Origin: an uncultured Chromatiaceae bacterium
GTDB taxonomy: Bacteria; Pseudomonadota; Gammaproteobacteria; Tenderiales; Tenderiaceae
DNA: 53,818 bases
NCBI GenBank assembly: GCA_945787735.1
Contig: CALZIQ010000007.1
Location: 1 to 53,818, forward strand
Direction: 5' to 3'
The position numbers were made by a program, and so were the translations under genes. The stretch's first letter is position 1, and every line of letters starts with the position of its first letter. The notes beneath the pieces are model-generated. The model worked only from the letters and a program-made list of their open reading frames with translations. It was not told the DNA's origin and did no database searches. Positions 39,663 through 49,414 of this stretch are shown here, piece by piece.

Positions 39663-42412
39663 CGTTGTCGAAAACACCCTTGATCCTGGCTCTTGCAGGG
39701 CTGGGCATTTGCAGCGGTCTGCAGGCGGGTGTCAGTGTCGAGCCCACAACGGTCGCGGTCGGCAAGGCCAGCCAGGTAACACTGACATTTGACCAGCCCG
39801 AGGCGGTCAGTTCAGTCAGTATTCAGCCCGGCAGTCCCTATCTAAAACAAACGCTCAGCCTGAGTGGCTCAAACCAAAACGGCTATCAGATTATCCGCCG
39901 CCATAATGGTCTGTATGTGCGGGATGCCGACAATCGTATGGTCGCCTACTTCGCCAACGAACGTGGCAGCGCCGCCAGCGGCCACTACCATTTTGCCGCT
40001 GCTGGTGATGCCGGCATTCAGATCTTCAAGGAGCATGACTGGGCGCGAAAAAGCCCCAGCGCCACATTCCAAACCAGCGACGCGGCGTTGGATATTGCCA
40101 GCGCGGACGGCCTGGCCTTTGTCGCCAGTGGCAACGGCGGCCTAACCGTACTAGATGTGGAAAACCCAGAGCAGCCTTTATGGTTAGGTAGCCATCAAAA
40201 ATTAGGGTATTCAATAAAATTATACGTTGATGGCCGCCGTGTCGCGGTTTTGAATGATGCAGGGGTTGTCTATTTAATCGATGCCAGCAACCCGGTGGAA
40301 CCCACCACCATCAGCAGTTTCCGCAGCGATGCCGCCATTCTGGACATTGCCCTGCATAATAACCAGCTGTTTGCCCTCACTCAAAACCAGATCCAGGTCA
40401 TCGATTTCAGCCCCGAAACACCCCAGCTCAGCAACGAGGGACTGGACTTCGGCCAGGGCGTCAACCTGGGTGGTGAGCGGCGTGTGTTTATCGACAACGA
40501 CATCGCCTACGTGGCCGATTGGTTTTCCGGCATTCACATCTATGACCTGAGCCGACCACGCCAGCCGCAGCTGCTGTCCAGCTTCCACACCCCCGGCTCA
40601 CCCAAGGGCATTGTGGTGCGTGACGGTGTCGCCTTTGTCGCCGATGACGACCACGGCCTGCAGATTGTCGATGTCAGCGATCCGATAAATCCTAAGCAGG
40701 TCTCGAACCTGCTGACCCAGGGCTTGGCCTACACGCCGCGCTTGGTAGGTGACCTGCTTTATCTCGCTAGTCATCGCGGCGGTTTTCAAATCATCGACGT
40801 CAGTGATGTGACCGACCCGAAACTGGTGAGCGAATTTGATACCGACGGCAAGGCCTGGTCGATGGAGGTGCATGACAACATCGCCTATGTTGCCGACGAT
40901 GACAGCGGCCTGCTGATGTTTGATGTCAGCGACCCGGCCAAACCTGGTTTGATAGGCCAACACTTTACCGGCGGGGCTGCCGAAGAGGTGACCGTTCGCG
41001 GCAACATCGTCTTTGTCGCTTTTTTTGATGACGGCCTGCAGATTCTCGACATTGGCGACCCACGCCAGCCGAAGCTGATCAGCCGTCTAAATCTGCCCGG
41101 CAATGCCCGCGGCCTCGATCTGATCGATAACCGGCTCTATGTCGCCGGCTGGTTGGCCGGTGTACACGTGGTGGATGTTAGTGATCTCAAACAACCCAAA
41201 CTGCTCGGCAGCCACGACACCCGCGGTGCCACCTGGGGCTTAAAGGTAGTGAATGAGCTTTTGTATGCCATGGATTGGTGGGGCGGCGTCAGCGTCATCG
41301 ATATCAGCGACCCGGCCCGGCCACAGGCGGTGGGGGGGTATCATAATCGCGGCCATGTGCATGACATCAAAGCCCAGGATAACTACACCTTTGTCGCCCA
41401 TGGCAGCAACGGCCTGCAAGTGTTCGACATCAAAAACCCGCTCAACCCGACCTGGACAACCGGCGTCAGTTTTCCCGGTCAGGCCAGACAGTTAGTGCTA
41501 AACGGTAAGCGTGCCTATGTCGCCGCCGGTGATGGCGGCCTGGCCAAGGTCGATATCAGCAATCCCTTTCAGCTGCGCTGGTTGGGCAGCGTTAATACCC
41601 GCGGCGAAGTGAGTCATGTCGCTGCGGATGAGTACTACATCTTTCTCAACGACAGCCGCGAAGGGCTGATCGCCCTGAACAAGCAAGCAGATCAAACACC
41701 TAGACTGGCCCGGCTTGATGTTCAGGTCAACGACATGTGGCTGTATGACGGCTTGTTGTACCTTGCCACGGTGCAGGGTGTCGAAGTCGTGCGCATTGGT
41801 CAGTCACAACAATTTGAACTCGTCAGTCGATTTAACATTGACGGCGGCGCACAACAAATCAACGGCGATAGCCGCCTGATCTACGTCGGTTCGGGCAATA
41901 CCCTGTTAAGCCTAAGGCGCAAACTGCTACCGGAGCTACTCAACCAGATCGAGATTGACGGCCACATAACTGATATTGAGCTCAGCGACACCGGCCTGCT
42001 GGTCAGTACCAACAAAATGCTATTCAGCATCGACAATCGCAATGTTAGCCAGCCCGGTATTGCCACCCGCTACCCCCTGCTTGCAGAAAGCACCCGCCTT
42101 ACCCATCACCAAGGTGTGGTTTATATCAGCGGTGAAGAAACCATCACCGCCCTCAGGCCAATGCCTATGTTGCAACAACAGACCCAGGGCTTAGCCGAAA
42201 TCGAGTTCACCTTGCCTGATAACCTGGCTATTGGCAGCTATGATCTCAACGTCCGTTATAATGACGGTTCGGAATCGTTGCTGCACAATGCCATCCGGGT
42301 TGAGATGCCGAAATTCTCCAAACCCAAGATGAGCATGGAAGACTTCAAGAAATTGTTACAACAGCAACAAAATAACAGCGAGCTGTTCACTAAGCCGCCC
42401 GCCTTAGAGTAA
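39653..42412 (+). CDS. Large secreted LVIVD-type beta-propeller protein
   Basis: 919 residues with a signal peptide (LILALAGLGICSGLQAG). About 17-18 repeats of roughly 40-45 residues run from about residue 110 to 840, with the core pattern YVADDDSGLxIxDVSDPxxPxL. They are most regular between about 280 and 640 and decay toward both ends. This fits LVIVD repeats forming two or more propellers. A short beta-rich segment at the N-terminus (SVEPTTVAVGKASQVTLTF) and one at the C-terminus (IEFTLPDNLAIGSYDLNVRY) look Ig-like. The C-terminal tail is Gln/Lys-rich. Probably periplasmic or surface-exposed. The start codon overlaps tas by 10 bases. Function unknown. Confidence 0.85.
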   Translation: MSLTLSKTPLILALAGLGICSGLQAGVSVEPTTVAVGKASQVTLTFDQPEAVSSVSIQPGSPYLKQTLSLSGSNQNGYQIIRRHNGLYVRDADNRMVAYFANERGSAASGHYHFAAAGDAGIQIFKEHDWARKSPSATFQTSDAALDIASADGLAFVASGNGGLTVLDVENPEQPLWLGSHQKLGYSIKLYVDGRRVAVLNDAGVVYLIDASNPVEPTTISSFRSDAAILDIALHNNQLFALTQNQIQVIDFSPETPQLSNEGLDFGQGVNLGGERRVFIDNDIAYVADWFSGIHIYDLSRPRQPQLLSSFHTPGSPKGIVVRDGVAFVADDDHGLQIVDVSDPINPKQVSNLLTQGLAYTPRLVGDLLYLASHRGGFQIIDVSDVTDPKLVSEFDTDGKAWSMEVHDNIAYVADDDSGLLMFDVSDPAKPGLIGQHFTGGAAEEVTVRGNIVFVAFFDDGLQILDIGDPRQPKLISRLNLPGNARGLDLIDNRLYVAGWLAGVHVVDVSDLKQPKLLGSHDTRGATWGLKVVNELLYAMDWWGGVSVIDISDPARPQAVGGYHNRGHVHDIKAQDNYTFVAHGSNGLQVFDIKNPLNPTWTTGVSFPGQARQLVLNGKRAYVAAGDGGLAKVDISNPFQLRWLGSVNTRGEVSHVAADEYYIFLNDSREGLIALNKQADQTPRLARLDVQVNDMWLYDGLLYLATVQGVEVVRIGQSQQFELVSRFNIDGGAQQINGDSRLIYVGSGNTLLSLRRKLLPELLNQIEIDGHITDIELSDTGLLVSTNKMLFSIDNRNVSQPGIATRYPLLAESTRLTHHQGVVYISGEETITALRPMPMLQQQTQGLAEIEFTLPDNLAIGSYDLNVRYNDGSESLLHNAIRVEMPKFSKPKMSMEDFKKLLQQQQNNSELFTKPPALE

Positions 42413-42443
42413 ACAGTCATGCGTAGTCAGTAGGAAGAAGTAC

Positions 42444-43316
42444 ATGCTTTTAAAGAGATTTATTACACCATTCAGCCTGTCGACCATACTTCTCTGCTCG
42501 ACCCCCACCCTGCTTTCTGCCGCACCCAGGGATGTTAGTCATTCCACCAATGCCGAACTGAGACTTGAATATCTCAACAAATTACTCGACTCACGCAGTG
42601 GCCAACGGCTGGCCCAACACAAAGACGGCAAGACCAAGGGCAAGGTTCATGACATGCTGGACCAGGCCCGCGCCGCCATTGATGCTGGCAACGAAGACAA
42701 GGCCGCAAAAATCACAAAACGTGCGCTGAAAACATTCATGACGGCCGTGCGTGAATTGCCCGAAGACCCTGAAGAGGTCGAACGCGCCAAAAAACGATAC
42801 AAAGAGCTGCGCCGCGGCCTGGAAAAATTTACTTTTGCCCAAGAAAACAACAAAGAGCGCTTTGCTGCTGATGAAAATAGTGCCAAAGAATATAACCAGA
42901 AACAGGTCACTAAATTACTTGGCCTAGCCGATAAAGATGCCGCGGCAGGTAAATACGACAAAGCTGTGGTGCGTTTAACTGAAGCTCAGTCGATTGTAAC
43001 GAGCTCATTGCAGGGCATGCTCAACAACAAGCAGCTGGTGATAGAGCTTGATCTCAGCACGCCAGAAAAAGAATATTATTACGAACTGCGCCGTTATCAA
43101 GGCTATGAAGACCTGATCGCTGTTGCGATCGACGTTAAAAAACCAAGCGAAATGGCGTCTGAAACAATGCTCAAACTGGGTGACAAGGCAAAATGGATGT
43201 CAGATCAGGCACGCACCAAAGCAATGCAAGGTGATTACCCGGTGGCCATTCGCATGATAATGGATGCCACGAATGTAGTTAAACAAGCACTTAGATTGGC
43301 AGGTGTCACCATGTAG
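42444..43316 (+). CDS. Secreted alpha-helical protein with three internal repeats, unknown function
   Basis: 290 residues with a signal peptide (LSTILLCSTPTLLSAA). The remainder is charged and helical. Three similar segments of about 34 residues align: LDQARAAIDAGNEDKAAKI (near 72), LADKDAAAGKYDKAVVRLT (near 157) and SDQARTKAMQGDYPVAIRM (near 250). Each is a helix pair resembling a TPR-like unit. No enzyme motif is seen. It lies 31 bases after the propeller gene on the same strand, so both may be exported partners. Confidence 0.75.
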   Translation: MLLKRFITPFSLSTILLCSTPTLLSAAPRDVSHSTNAELRLEYLNKLLDSRSGQRLAQHKDGKTKGKVHDMLDQARAAIDAGNEDKAAKITKRALKTFMTAVRELPEDPEEVERAKKRYKELRRGLEKFTFAQENNKERFAADENSAKEYNQKQVTKLLGLADKDAAAGKYDKAVVRLTEAQSIVTSSLQGMLNNKQLVIELDLSTPEKEYYYELRRYQGYEDLIAVAIDVKKPSEMASETMLKLGDKAKWMSDQARTKAMQGDYPVAIRMIMDATNVVKQALRLAGVTM

Positions 43317-43428
43317 CACAGCCATAGTGCTGTAAACAATTCCACCCCTGAAACAAGACTTCACCTGTAAACATAGTTAGAATCGTTAGAAGGATTCAGG
43401 GAAACAAGAAACAATCATAAAGGGAAGC

Positions 43429-44355
43429 ATGATTCGGTATATTGGCATTTTGCTGATCGTTCTATTTGGGATGGTCTCGCCGCTTCGTGCGGCAGATAGC
43501 TCTGCCAATCTGCTGATTCTATTTCCCAACCTTAATGCCGCCTATGACCGGGTCTTCAATGAAATTGTCGATGGCATTAAATCCCACGACGACGTCACTG
43601 CCCACATCTTCTCTCTGACATCATCAAGCACGGTGGCTGAAATTCAGGCACAAATCGAAGCCGAGAAAATAGACGCCCTTATTGCCCTGGGACAGTCCAG
43701 CTACGACATTGGAGTAATGTTCCATGACCAACTGCCTGTCATTCATGGCGGCATGGTCATACAGCCTGACAAACATAGCGGAAATAGTGGAATAAGTCTG
43801 GCTGGTTCACCAGCGAAGTTTTTTACCCAGCTAAAGAAGATTGCCCCGCCTGTTAAGCGTGTCTTCACTGTCTATAGCGAAGAAAACAGCGCCTGGCTGA
43901 TTCGCCTGGCCGAACAGGAAGCCAAAAAAGTTAACGTAGAATTAAAGGCTTTTGCCGCCACCAATATTCGTGAGGCTGTGAATTTGTTTCGCGACATTCT
44001 TCAAGTGGCGGATGGTTCTTCAGATGCCATTTGGCTGGTAATAGACAAGGTATTGCCTAATCAAACTGTTTTACCTATCGCACTTGAAGCCGCCTGGAAA
44101 AAAAATCTGGTGTTGTTCTCAAGCAACCCGGCACACACCAAACGCGGTGCGTTGTTTTCACTTTTCCCCGATCACAAAAATATGGGCTATAACCTGGCAG
44201 AGCTGAGCCTTAAGCAGCTTGACTCTCCGCAGCCAATAGTTCTGCCTTTATCCAGCTTGAAAATTTCGGTGAACGAACGAACGGCGTCTCATCTGGGCCT
44301 GCGTTATTCAAACAACCAGCGTGACTTATTCGACATTATTTATCCGCTGAGATAA
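43429..44355 (+). CDS. Orphan periplasmic substrate-binding protein (ABC_sub_bind, COG2984-like)
   Basis: 308 residues with signal peptide (cleavage likely after LRA). The fold pattern IDALIALGQSSYDIG, LPVIHGGMV, VKRVFTVYSEENSAWLIRLAE and AIWLVIDKVLPNQ matches the COG2984 type, related to tryptophan/tyrosine-type ABC binding proteins. No permease or ATPase gene is near. It is instead followed after 20 bases by a histidine kinase, so it probably feeds a sensor rather than a transporter. AAAGGGAAG precedes the ATG. Confidence 0.82.
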   Translation: MIRYIGILLIVLFGMVSPLRAADSSANLLILFPNLNAAYDRVFNEIVDGIKSHDDVTAHIFSLTSSSTVAEIQAQIEAEKIDALIALGQSSYDIGVMFHDQLPVIHGGMVIQPDKHSGNSGISLAGSPAKFFTQLKKIAPPVKRVFTVYSEENSAWLIRLAEQEAKKVNVELKAFAATNIREAVNLFRDILQVADGSSDAIWLVIDKVLPNQTVLPIALEAAWKKNLVLFSSNPAHTKRGALFSLFPDHKNMGYNLAELSLKQLDSPQPIVLPLSSLKISVNERTASHLGLRYSNNQRDLFDIIYPLR

Positions 44356-44375
44356 TACGAAGAAATAATACGCGA

Positions 44376-45914
44376 ATGGCAGAACAACAACAAATTCGAG
44401 CTAAAAGCTTTCGCGGCCAACTCACCACTATCTTCACGCTCGGCATCTTGGCGCTCGGACTTGCCGGTGCCTTGTCATCTGCTTGGGTGACCAAGGTTCG
44501 TATCGAAGACCAATTATTTGAAAACGGTCTTCAGGTGACCGAATCGCTTGCCAAACAATCAGTGTTGGCATTGATCTACGATAGTGCCGACAATGCTGAA
44601 GATGCGGCCGTCGCCGCTATGGGTTTTCCCTCCATCGAACAAATCGCCATCCTGAACATTGAAGGCAATGCCCTGCTGAACAAGGGTGATGCATTTAGGA
44701 AGCGCGATGTCTCTAGTGTAGGAGATGTGGCCTCATTGTTGGAAGAAACGCTTGATCACTGGCTGTTTGCTGCGCCGGTATTTCTGCTCGGCCAAGGCCA
44801 GGTGAGCCCGGATGAACAAACCCTGTTGCTTCAGACTGAACAACAGCAAGAGCTGCTCGGTTACGTTATGGTCAAAAAGAGCAAAGAGAAAATCGGCCAG
44901 ATATTCACCGCCACTTTGGCTAATAATCTCGGCATCGGTTTGCTATTCGCCTTGTTATTGCTCGCTTTCATTCATCTCAATTTCAACCGGCTGGTGACCC
45001 CGCTGGATAAACTTGCCGCCGTGATGGGCCGCGCTGAAGAAGGTGATACCACGGCCTATGCCAGTCTCGATGGTCCGCGTGAGGTGATTGATATCGCACG
45101 TGCCTATAACAAGATGATTGAAGCGCTGGCCCAGCACCAGGGACAGTTAAAACGCCACAATGAGATCCTCGAATATGAGGTTGAAGAGCGCACCCACGAT
45201 CTGGTCTATGCCCGCGACATGGCGATACAAGCCAATCGTAACAAGTCCCATTTCCTTTCCAATGTAAGTCACGAGCTACGTACACCCCTTCAGTCGATCC
45301 TCGGTTACAGCGATCTGATCCTGGAAACGCTGCCTGAGGAGCTGGACGAGATTCGCCACGACATCGACACCATCGTCCAAAATGCGGAAAACCTTTTGCA
45401 TATGATCAACTCGGTGCTGGACATGTCAAAGATCGAGGCCGGCCGCATTGAAATCAAGAAACGCGAAACCGATCTGCAGCAAGTGCTTGATAACGTGATT
45501 GAAACCATCAAACCTTTAATGACACCCAACCAGAATCAGCTTGAGTTTTCACAGCAGCTGAGCAACCCTGTGATCAACGTTGACGGTGACAAATTACGCC
45601 AAGTTATCCTAAATTTGCTTAGCAATGCCTCCAAGTTCACACATAATGGCACCATCTGGTTCAGCGTTAACCAAACACCGAACACGCTTCACTTAACAAT
45701 TCGAGACAACGGCATCGGCATGAGCCAAGATCAAGTTGATCACATTTTCGAACCGTTTTTTCAAATCGATGCAAGCCATACGCGACGTTATCAAGGAACA
45801 GGCCTGGGGCTGGCAATTACAAATCAGTTCTGTCAGCTAATGGGCGGCGACATCAGCGTAAAAAGTACATTAAATCAAGGATCTACTTTTAACATTCAGG
45901 TGCCTTATGACTAA
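44376..45914 (+). CDS. Membrane-bound sensor histidine kinase
   Basis: 512 residues. Two membrane helices (about 18-38 and 185-203) enclose a periplasmic sensor of about 145 residues. A HAMP-like linker and coiled coil follow, then HisKA with the phospho-acceptor His299 in SHELRTPLQS. The HATPase has N box NLLSNASKF, G1 DNGIGMS and G2 GTGLGLAI. No receiver domain. Stands between the binding protein and the GGDEF/EAL regulator, which carries receiver domains and is its likely partner. Confidence 0.92.
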   Translation: MAEQQQIRAKSFRGQLTTIFTLGILALGLAGALSSAWVTKVRIEDQLFENGLQVTESLAKQSVLALIYDSADNAEDAAVAAMGFPSIEQIAILNIEGNALLNKGDAFRKRDVSSVGDVASLLEETLDHWLFAAPVFLLGQGQVSPDEQTLLLQTEQQQELLGYVMVKKSKEKIGQIFTATLANNLGIGLLFALLLLAFIHLNFNRLVTPLDKLAAVMGRAEEGDTTAYASLDGPREVIDIARAYNKMIEALAQHQGQLKRHNEILEYEVEERTHDLVYARDMAIQANRNKSHFLSNVSHELRTPLQSILGYSDLILETLPEELDEIRHDIDTIVQNAENLLHMINSVLDMSKIEAGRIEIKKRETDLQQVLDNVIETIKPLMTPNQNQLEFSQQLSNPVINVDGDKLRQVILNLLSNASKFTHNGTIWFSVNQTPNTLHLTIRDNGIGMSQDQVDHIFEPFFQIDASHTRRYQGTGLGLAITNQFCQLMGGDISVKSTLNQGSTFNIQVPYD

Positions 45915-45997
45915 AGATTATGCCACCCGCGCCGATCTTGTTAGCACAATAAAGCTAGCACCTGTAGGGTAGTGCTGCCTGGTCTACTCTCTTAAGG

Positions 45998-48505
45998 ATG
46001 GAGGAAGCAGTTTTGGGAAGTAGTCAACACATTCTGATCGTCACGCTTGATGAAGCGCAAGGTGTTGCAATTCAAGAAGTACTACAAGCGTCCGGGTTTT
46101 CGAATCTGACACTTGCCGACAGCAGCCAGGCAGCCATCAATCTACTCACTGACCAGCAAGTCGATGCCATTATCAGTGCGGTCGAATTGCAGCCTGTTGA
46201 TGGCTGGCGCTTTGCCCGAATTATCCGTTCCGGCGCCCTGGCGGTAACATCGAGCATTCCCATTGTCATGCTATCAGATGGCTACAGTGAACGTATCGCT
46301 CAGGCAACCTCCAAAGCATTTCAAGTCAACCGCTTTATACCCTATGAAAAGTTTCATACCCTGCCCTCCATCCTGTCGGATCTGTTCAGCCTCGAAAAAC
46401 CCGGCATACCCAAATCACGCCTGTTAGTAGTAGAGGACTATCCCGACACAGTGGAACTGGTCAAACGGGTGCTATCTGTCCGATTTGAAATTGACGTCGC
46501 CACCACCGGCAAAATGGGACTGGATGCCTGGAAGGAAAAAAGACATGACTTGGTCTTGCTCGACGTCATGCTGCCGGAGATGGCAGGCGATGATGTATTG
46601 AAAGAGATATTGAAAGAGTCACCCACCCAGTCTGTTGTCATGATGACAGCACAATCTACTCCGGAACGTGCGGCCGAATTGATTATCGACGGTGCGGTTG
46701 ATTACATATCCAAACCCTTTCGCGCCGACCAGCTACGTCAGGTATGTGAGATTGCGGTACAGCGCGAAGACTTTATGGTGAGTAATCAGGAATTTGCCCT
46801 GCATGAAGAAGCCCTGCATCATGAAAAAGAGCTGGCTCAGATCACCCTACAATCTATTGCCGACGGCGTATTGCGCACCAATGCCAAAGGAAAAATTGAA
46901 TACATGAATCCTGTTGCCGAACAGGTGACAGGCTGGCGTTTTGATCAAGCCATCAATGAGCCCTTCAGCAAAATCCTGCGTTGTTTCAACGAGGATGGCC
47001 AAGAATCCGATAGCCCTGTCGATGTCTGTTTAAGTAATCAGGCCACCGTGTATGGCTCGCCGGACCAGACCTTTTCAAATCGCGATGGCACCAGGCTTGT
47101 ACTCGACCATGTCACTTCACCGCTAAAAAATCGCTATAACGACATCATTGGCAGCGTCATGATTTTTCGTGATATCACCGAGGAACATGCCCTAGCGCAA
47201 CAGCTCGATTATCAAGCCAAACATGATGCCCTTACCGGTCTGACTAATCGTGCAGCGTTTGAAGAAAATCTCGAAACACTGATCGAAGAACTGCAAAAAA
47301 GCCACAATGTCCATGCACTTTGTTATATCGATCTGGATCAATTCAAGGTGGTCAACGACACGTGTGGGCATATCGCCGGGGATCAGTTACTACAAAAAAT
47401 ATCAACGATCGTTTTCAACAAAATTCGCAAGAATAAAGATATTCTGGCTCGTTTTGGTGGGGATGAATTTGTACTGCTTCTTTCCGACTGTCAAGTTGCT
47501 CAGGCGACACGGATAGCTGAAGAAATCTGCAAAGAGATACAGGAATTCCGCTTTGTCTATGACGACAAAACTTTCGTTATCGGCGCCAGTATCGGTGTTG
47601 TCTCACTCACATCAGAAATAGCCAATGCCAACGATGCCTTAAGAATGGCCGATAACGCCTGCTATGTTGCCAAGGAAAAAGGTCGAAACCGAATCCACCA
47701 TTATCATATCGATGACCAGGAACTGGTACGCCGTAGCGGCGAGATGCACGTTGTTTCCAAAATCAATCATGCCCTCGAAAATGATGGCTTTACCCTGTTC
47801 TATCAGGAAATAAAATCGCTGAAAGACGCTAAATGTAAAAAGAAACACATTGAAATCCTGATTCGAATGAAAGACGAAGATAACAACTTGATCACCCCTG
47901 GCTTCTTTCTTCCTGCTGCCGAACGCTATAGCATTGCAGCAAAAATAGACCGCTGGGTGCTCAGCTCATTAATGGAATGGCTGTCCATGAATAAGAAATG
48001 TCTGGATATGATTAAAATGTGTTCAGTAAATCTATCCGGCTTATCATTCTGTGATGAAAGCTTTCCAGACTTTGTCAAAAGTGAAATAGAATCACGCAAC
48101 ATACCTGCCGAGAAAATCTGCTTTGAGATTACTGAAACTGCCGCCATCAGCAACCTGCAGGATGCCGCAGATTTCATCAGCACCATGAGAAGTTTTGGTT
48201 GTTCGTTTGCCCTGGATGACTTCGGTAGTGGGATGTCCTCCTATGCCTATCTCAAGGCATTACCGGTGGACTATCTCAAGATCGACGGCATGTTCGTCAA
48301 AGATATTCTAATCGACCCAATCGATAAGGCCATGGTTAAATCCATCAATGAAATTGGTCACGTCTTCGGATTAAAAACCATCGCTGAGTTTGTAGAAAAA
48401 GACGAAATTATAGATGAACTATATAAACTCGGCGTCGATTATGCGCAAGGTTATGCGATAAACAAGCCGTCACCTATCAGTACACTTGGTGAACTTACAA
48501 AGTAA
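45998..48505 (+). CDS. Response regulator with two receiver domains, PAS, GGDEF and EAL domains
   Basis: 835 residues. The first receiver (about 8-130) lacks the phospho-acceptor Asp ([12 protein letters not shown]). The second (about 145-262) is complete, with Asp189 in [11 protein letters not shown] and a Lys in ISKPF. A PAS domain (about 280-400) follows. GGDEF is intact (FGGDEF, near 487). The EAL domain has an EIL variant (EILIRM, near 619) but keeps the NLSG, ITET, DDFGSG and LKIDG motifs. So it may both make and degrade c-di-GMP. The ATG at 45998 has no spaced ribosome-binding site; a TTG at 46013 has GGAGG 8 bases upstream and may be the true start. Confidence 0.92.
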   Translation: MEEAVLGSSQHILIVTLDEAQGVAIQEVLQASGFSNLTLADSSQAAINLLTDQQVDAIISAVELQPVDGWRFARIIRSGALAVTSSIPIVMLSDGYSERIAQATSKAFQVNRFIPYEKFHTLPSILSDLFSLEKPGIPKSRLLVVEDYPDTVELVKRVLSVRFEIDVATTGKMGLDAWKEKRHDLVLLDVMLPEMAGDDVLKEILKESPTQSVVMMTAQSTPERAAELIIDGAVDYISKPFRADQLRQVCEIAVQREDFMVSNQEFALHEEALHHEKELAQITLQSIADGVLRTNAKGKIEYMNPVAEQVTGWRFDQAINEPFSKILRCFNEDGQESDSPVDVCLSNQATVYGSPDQTFSNRDGTRLVLDHVTSPLKNRYNDIIGSVMIFRDITEEHALAQQLDYQAKHDALTGLTNRAAFEENLETLIEELQKSHNVHALCYIDLDQFKVVNDTCGHIAGDQLLQKISTIVFNKIRKNKDILARFGGDEFVLLLSDCQVAQATRIAEEICKEIQEFRFVYDDKTFVIGASIGVVSLTSEIANANDALRMADNACYVAKEKGRNRIHHYHIDDQELVRRSGEMHVVSKINHALENDGFTLFYQEIKSLKDAKCKKKHIEILIRMKDEDNNLITPGFFLPAAERYSIAAKIDRWVLSSLMEWLSMNKKCLDMIKMCSVNLSGLSFCDESFPDFVKSEIESRNIPAEKICFEITETAAISNLQDAADFISTMRSFGCSFALDDFGSGMSSYAYLKALPVDYLKIDGMFVKDILIDPIDKAMVKSINEIGHVFGLKTIAEFVEKDEIIDELYKLGVDYAQGYAINKPSPISTLGELTK

Positions 48506-48574
48506 CTTAACTGTACTTACATCCATTCCCTGTGTTTGGCAGGGCAACAAATTTTTAGATTACGGTTCTCAACT

Positions 48575-49414
48575 TTATTTTTCTGGCACAGGACGTTCCG
48601 GTTTGCCTTCATAGGCGATATCGTCGCAACGTAATGGCAAAAACGAGCTTGATACTCTCTCGTATGAGTCCGCATAACATGCTGTTACTCCACTTGAAAC
48701 GAGTGTAGAACAAATTCGGTACGACTCTTCCGCAGTGAAGCCTTGATCTGACATAAAGGCGGATACATATCCACTGAAGTTCATGTTCTCATTATATTTT
48801 TGACAGAGATATTGTTCGATTTTATAGGCAAGATTTAAATGTTCACCAATCGGGAATCCAAGTTTTTCAGCCACCTGTTCCAAAGCATCAATACGCTCAT
48901 CACCCTTTGCTATAGGTCTGGCATAACCTGTTATCACTGGTTTCGTCCCTAACTTTTGACTTGCAGATTTCACGATCTCTTCAACTGAAAGTCCTTGTTT
49001 GAAATTTTTTAATGCTAACTGGATAAAGCTCATCCCATCAATAAGCGTTCGGGCTCCGTAGGCATGTGAATCCATCGCAAGATTTCCTGCACTGGTTGCA
49101 GCAACGACTGATGCTTGGGTTTCACCATTCAATGCACCAATCTGATTGCACCATATGCGTGAATCGGGATAACTTAAACATATATATATACTCTCTAGCC
49201 AGTCGGCGATTCGTCTATCTGGAAAATGACCCGTCGCATTCAACACCATAACTTGCATATAAGAAGCTTTACCTACTAGGTCTTCCATCATAGAATACCC
49301 ATGATTGAATACACCCTGACCTATCTTCCAGCCACCTTTTTTGCTAAAAATTTTACCGTGGCGTTCATCCCAAAAAGTAGTGTCATTTATCCGTTTCAAT
49401 AATGTAATCCTCAT
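48575..49414 (-). CDS. Citrate synthase/citryl-CoA lyase-fold protein B, catalytic residues lost
   Basis: About 279 residues. Aligned with the gltA product of the same window, HGYSMMEDLVGKASYMQV matches [17 protein letters not shown], and ITGYARPIAKGDER matches [14 protein letters not shown], with the catalytic His replaced by Arg. NMNFSGY matches NVDFYSG, with Asp replaced by Asn. The short length and the C-terminal DDIAYEGKPERPVPE resemble the citryl-CoA lyase module of ATP-citrate lyase. Start uncertain: ATG 49414 overlaps protein A by 32 bases, or TTG 49399 has GAGGA about 8 bases upstream. Function unknown. Confidence 0.75.
   Translation of the reverse strand: MRITLLKRINDTTFWDERHGKIFSKKGGWKIGQGVFNHGYSMMEDLVGKASYMQVMVLNATGHFPDRRIADWLESIYICLSYPDSRIWCNQIGALNGETQASVVAATSAGNLAMDSHAYGARTLIDGMSFIQLALKNFKQGLSVEEIVKSASQKLGTKPVITGYARPIAKGDERIDALEQVAEKLGFPIGEHLNLAYKIEQYLCQKYNENMNFSGYVSAFMSDQGFTAEESYRICSTLVSSGVTACYADSYERVSSSFLPLRCDDIAYEGKPERPVPEK

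Noticed and set aside
45964-45970. A third REP unit (GTAGGGT)
   Set aside because: Only seven bases match, and no TAACCCACC arm or hairpin follows.
48528-48556. Terminator between the GGDEF/EAL gene and protein B
   Set aside because: The CCCTG/CAGGG stem is only 5 bases and the T run starts 7 bases later, too weak to call.
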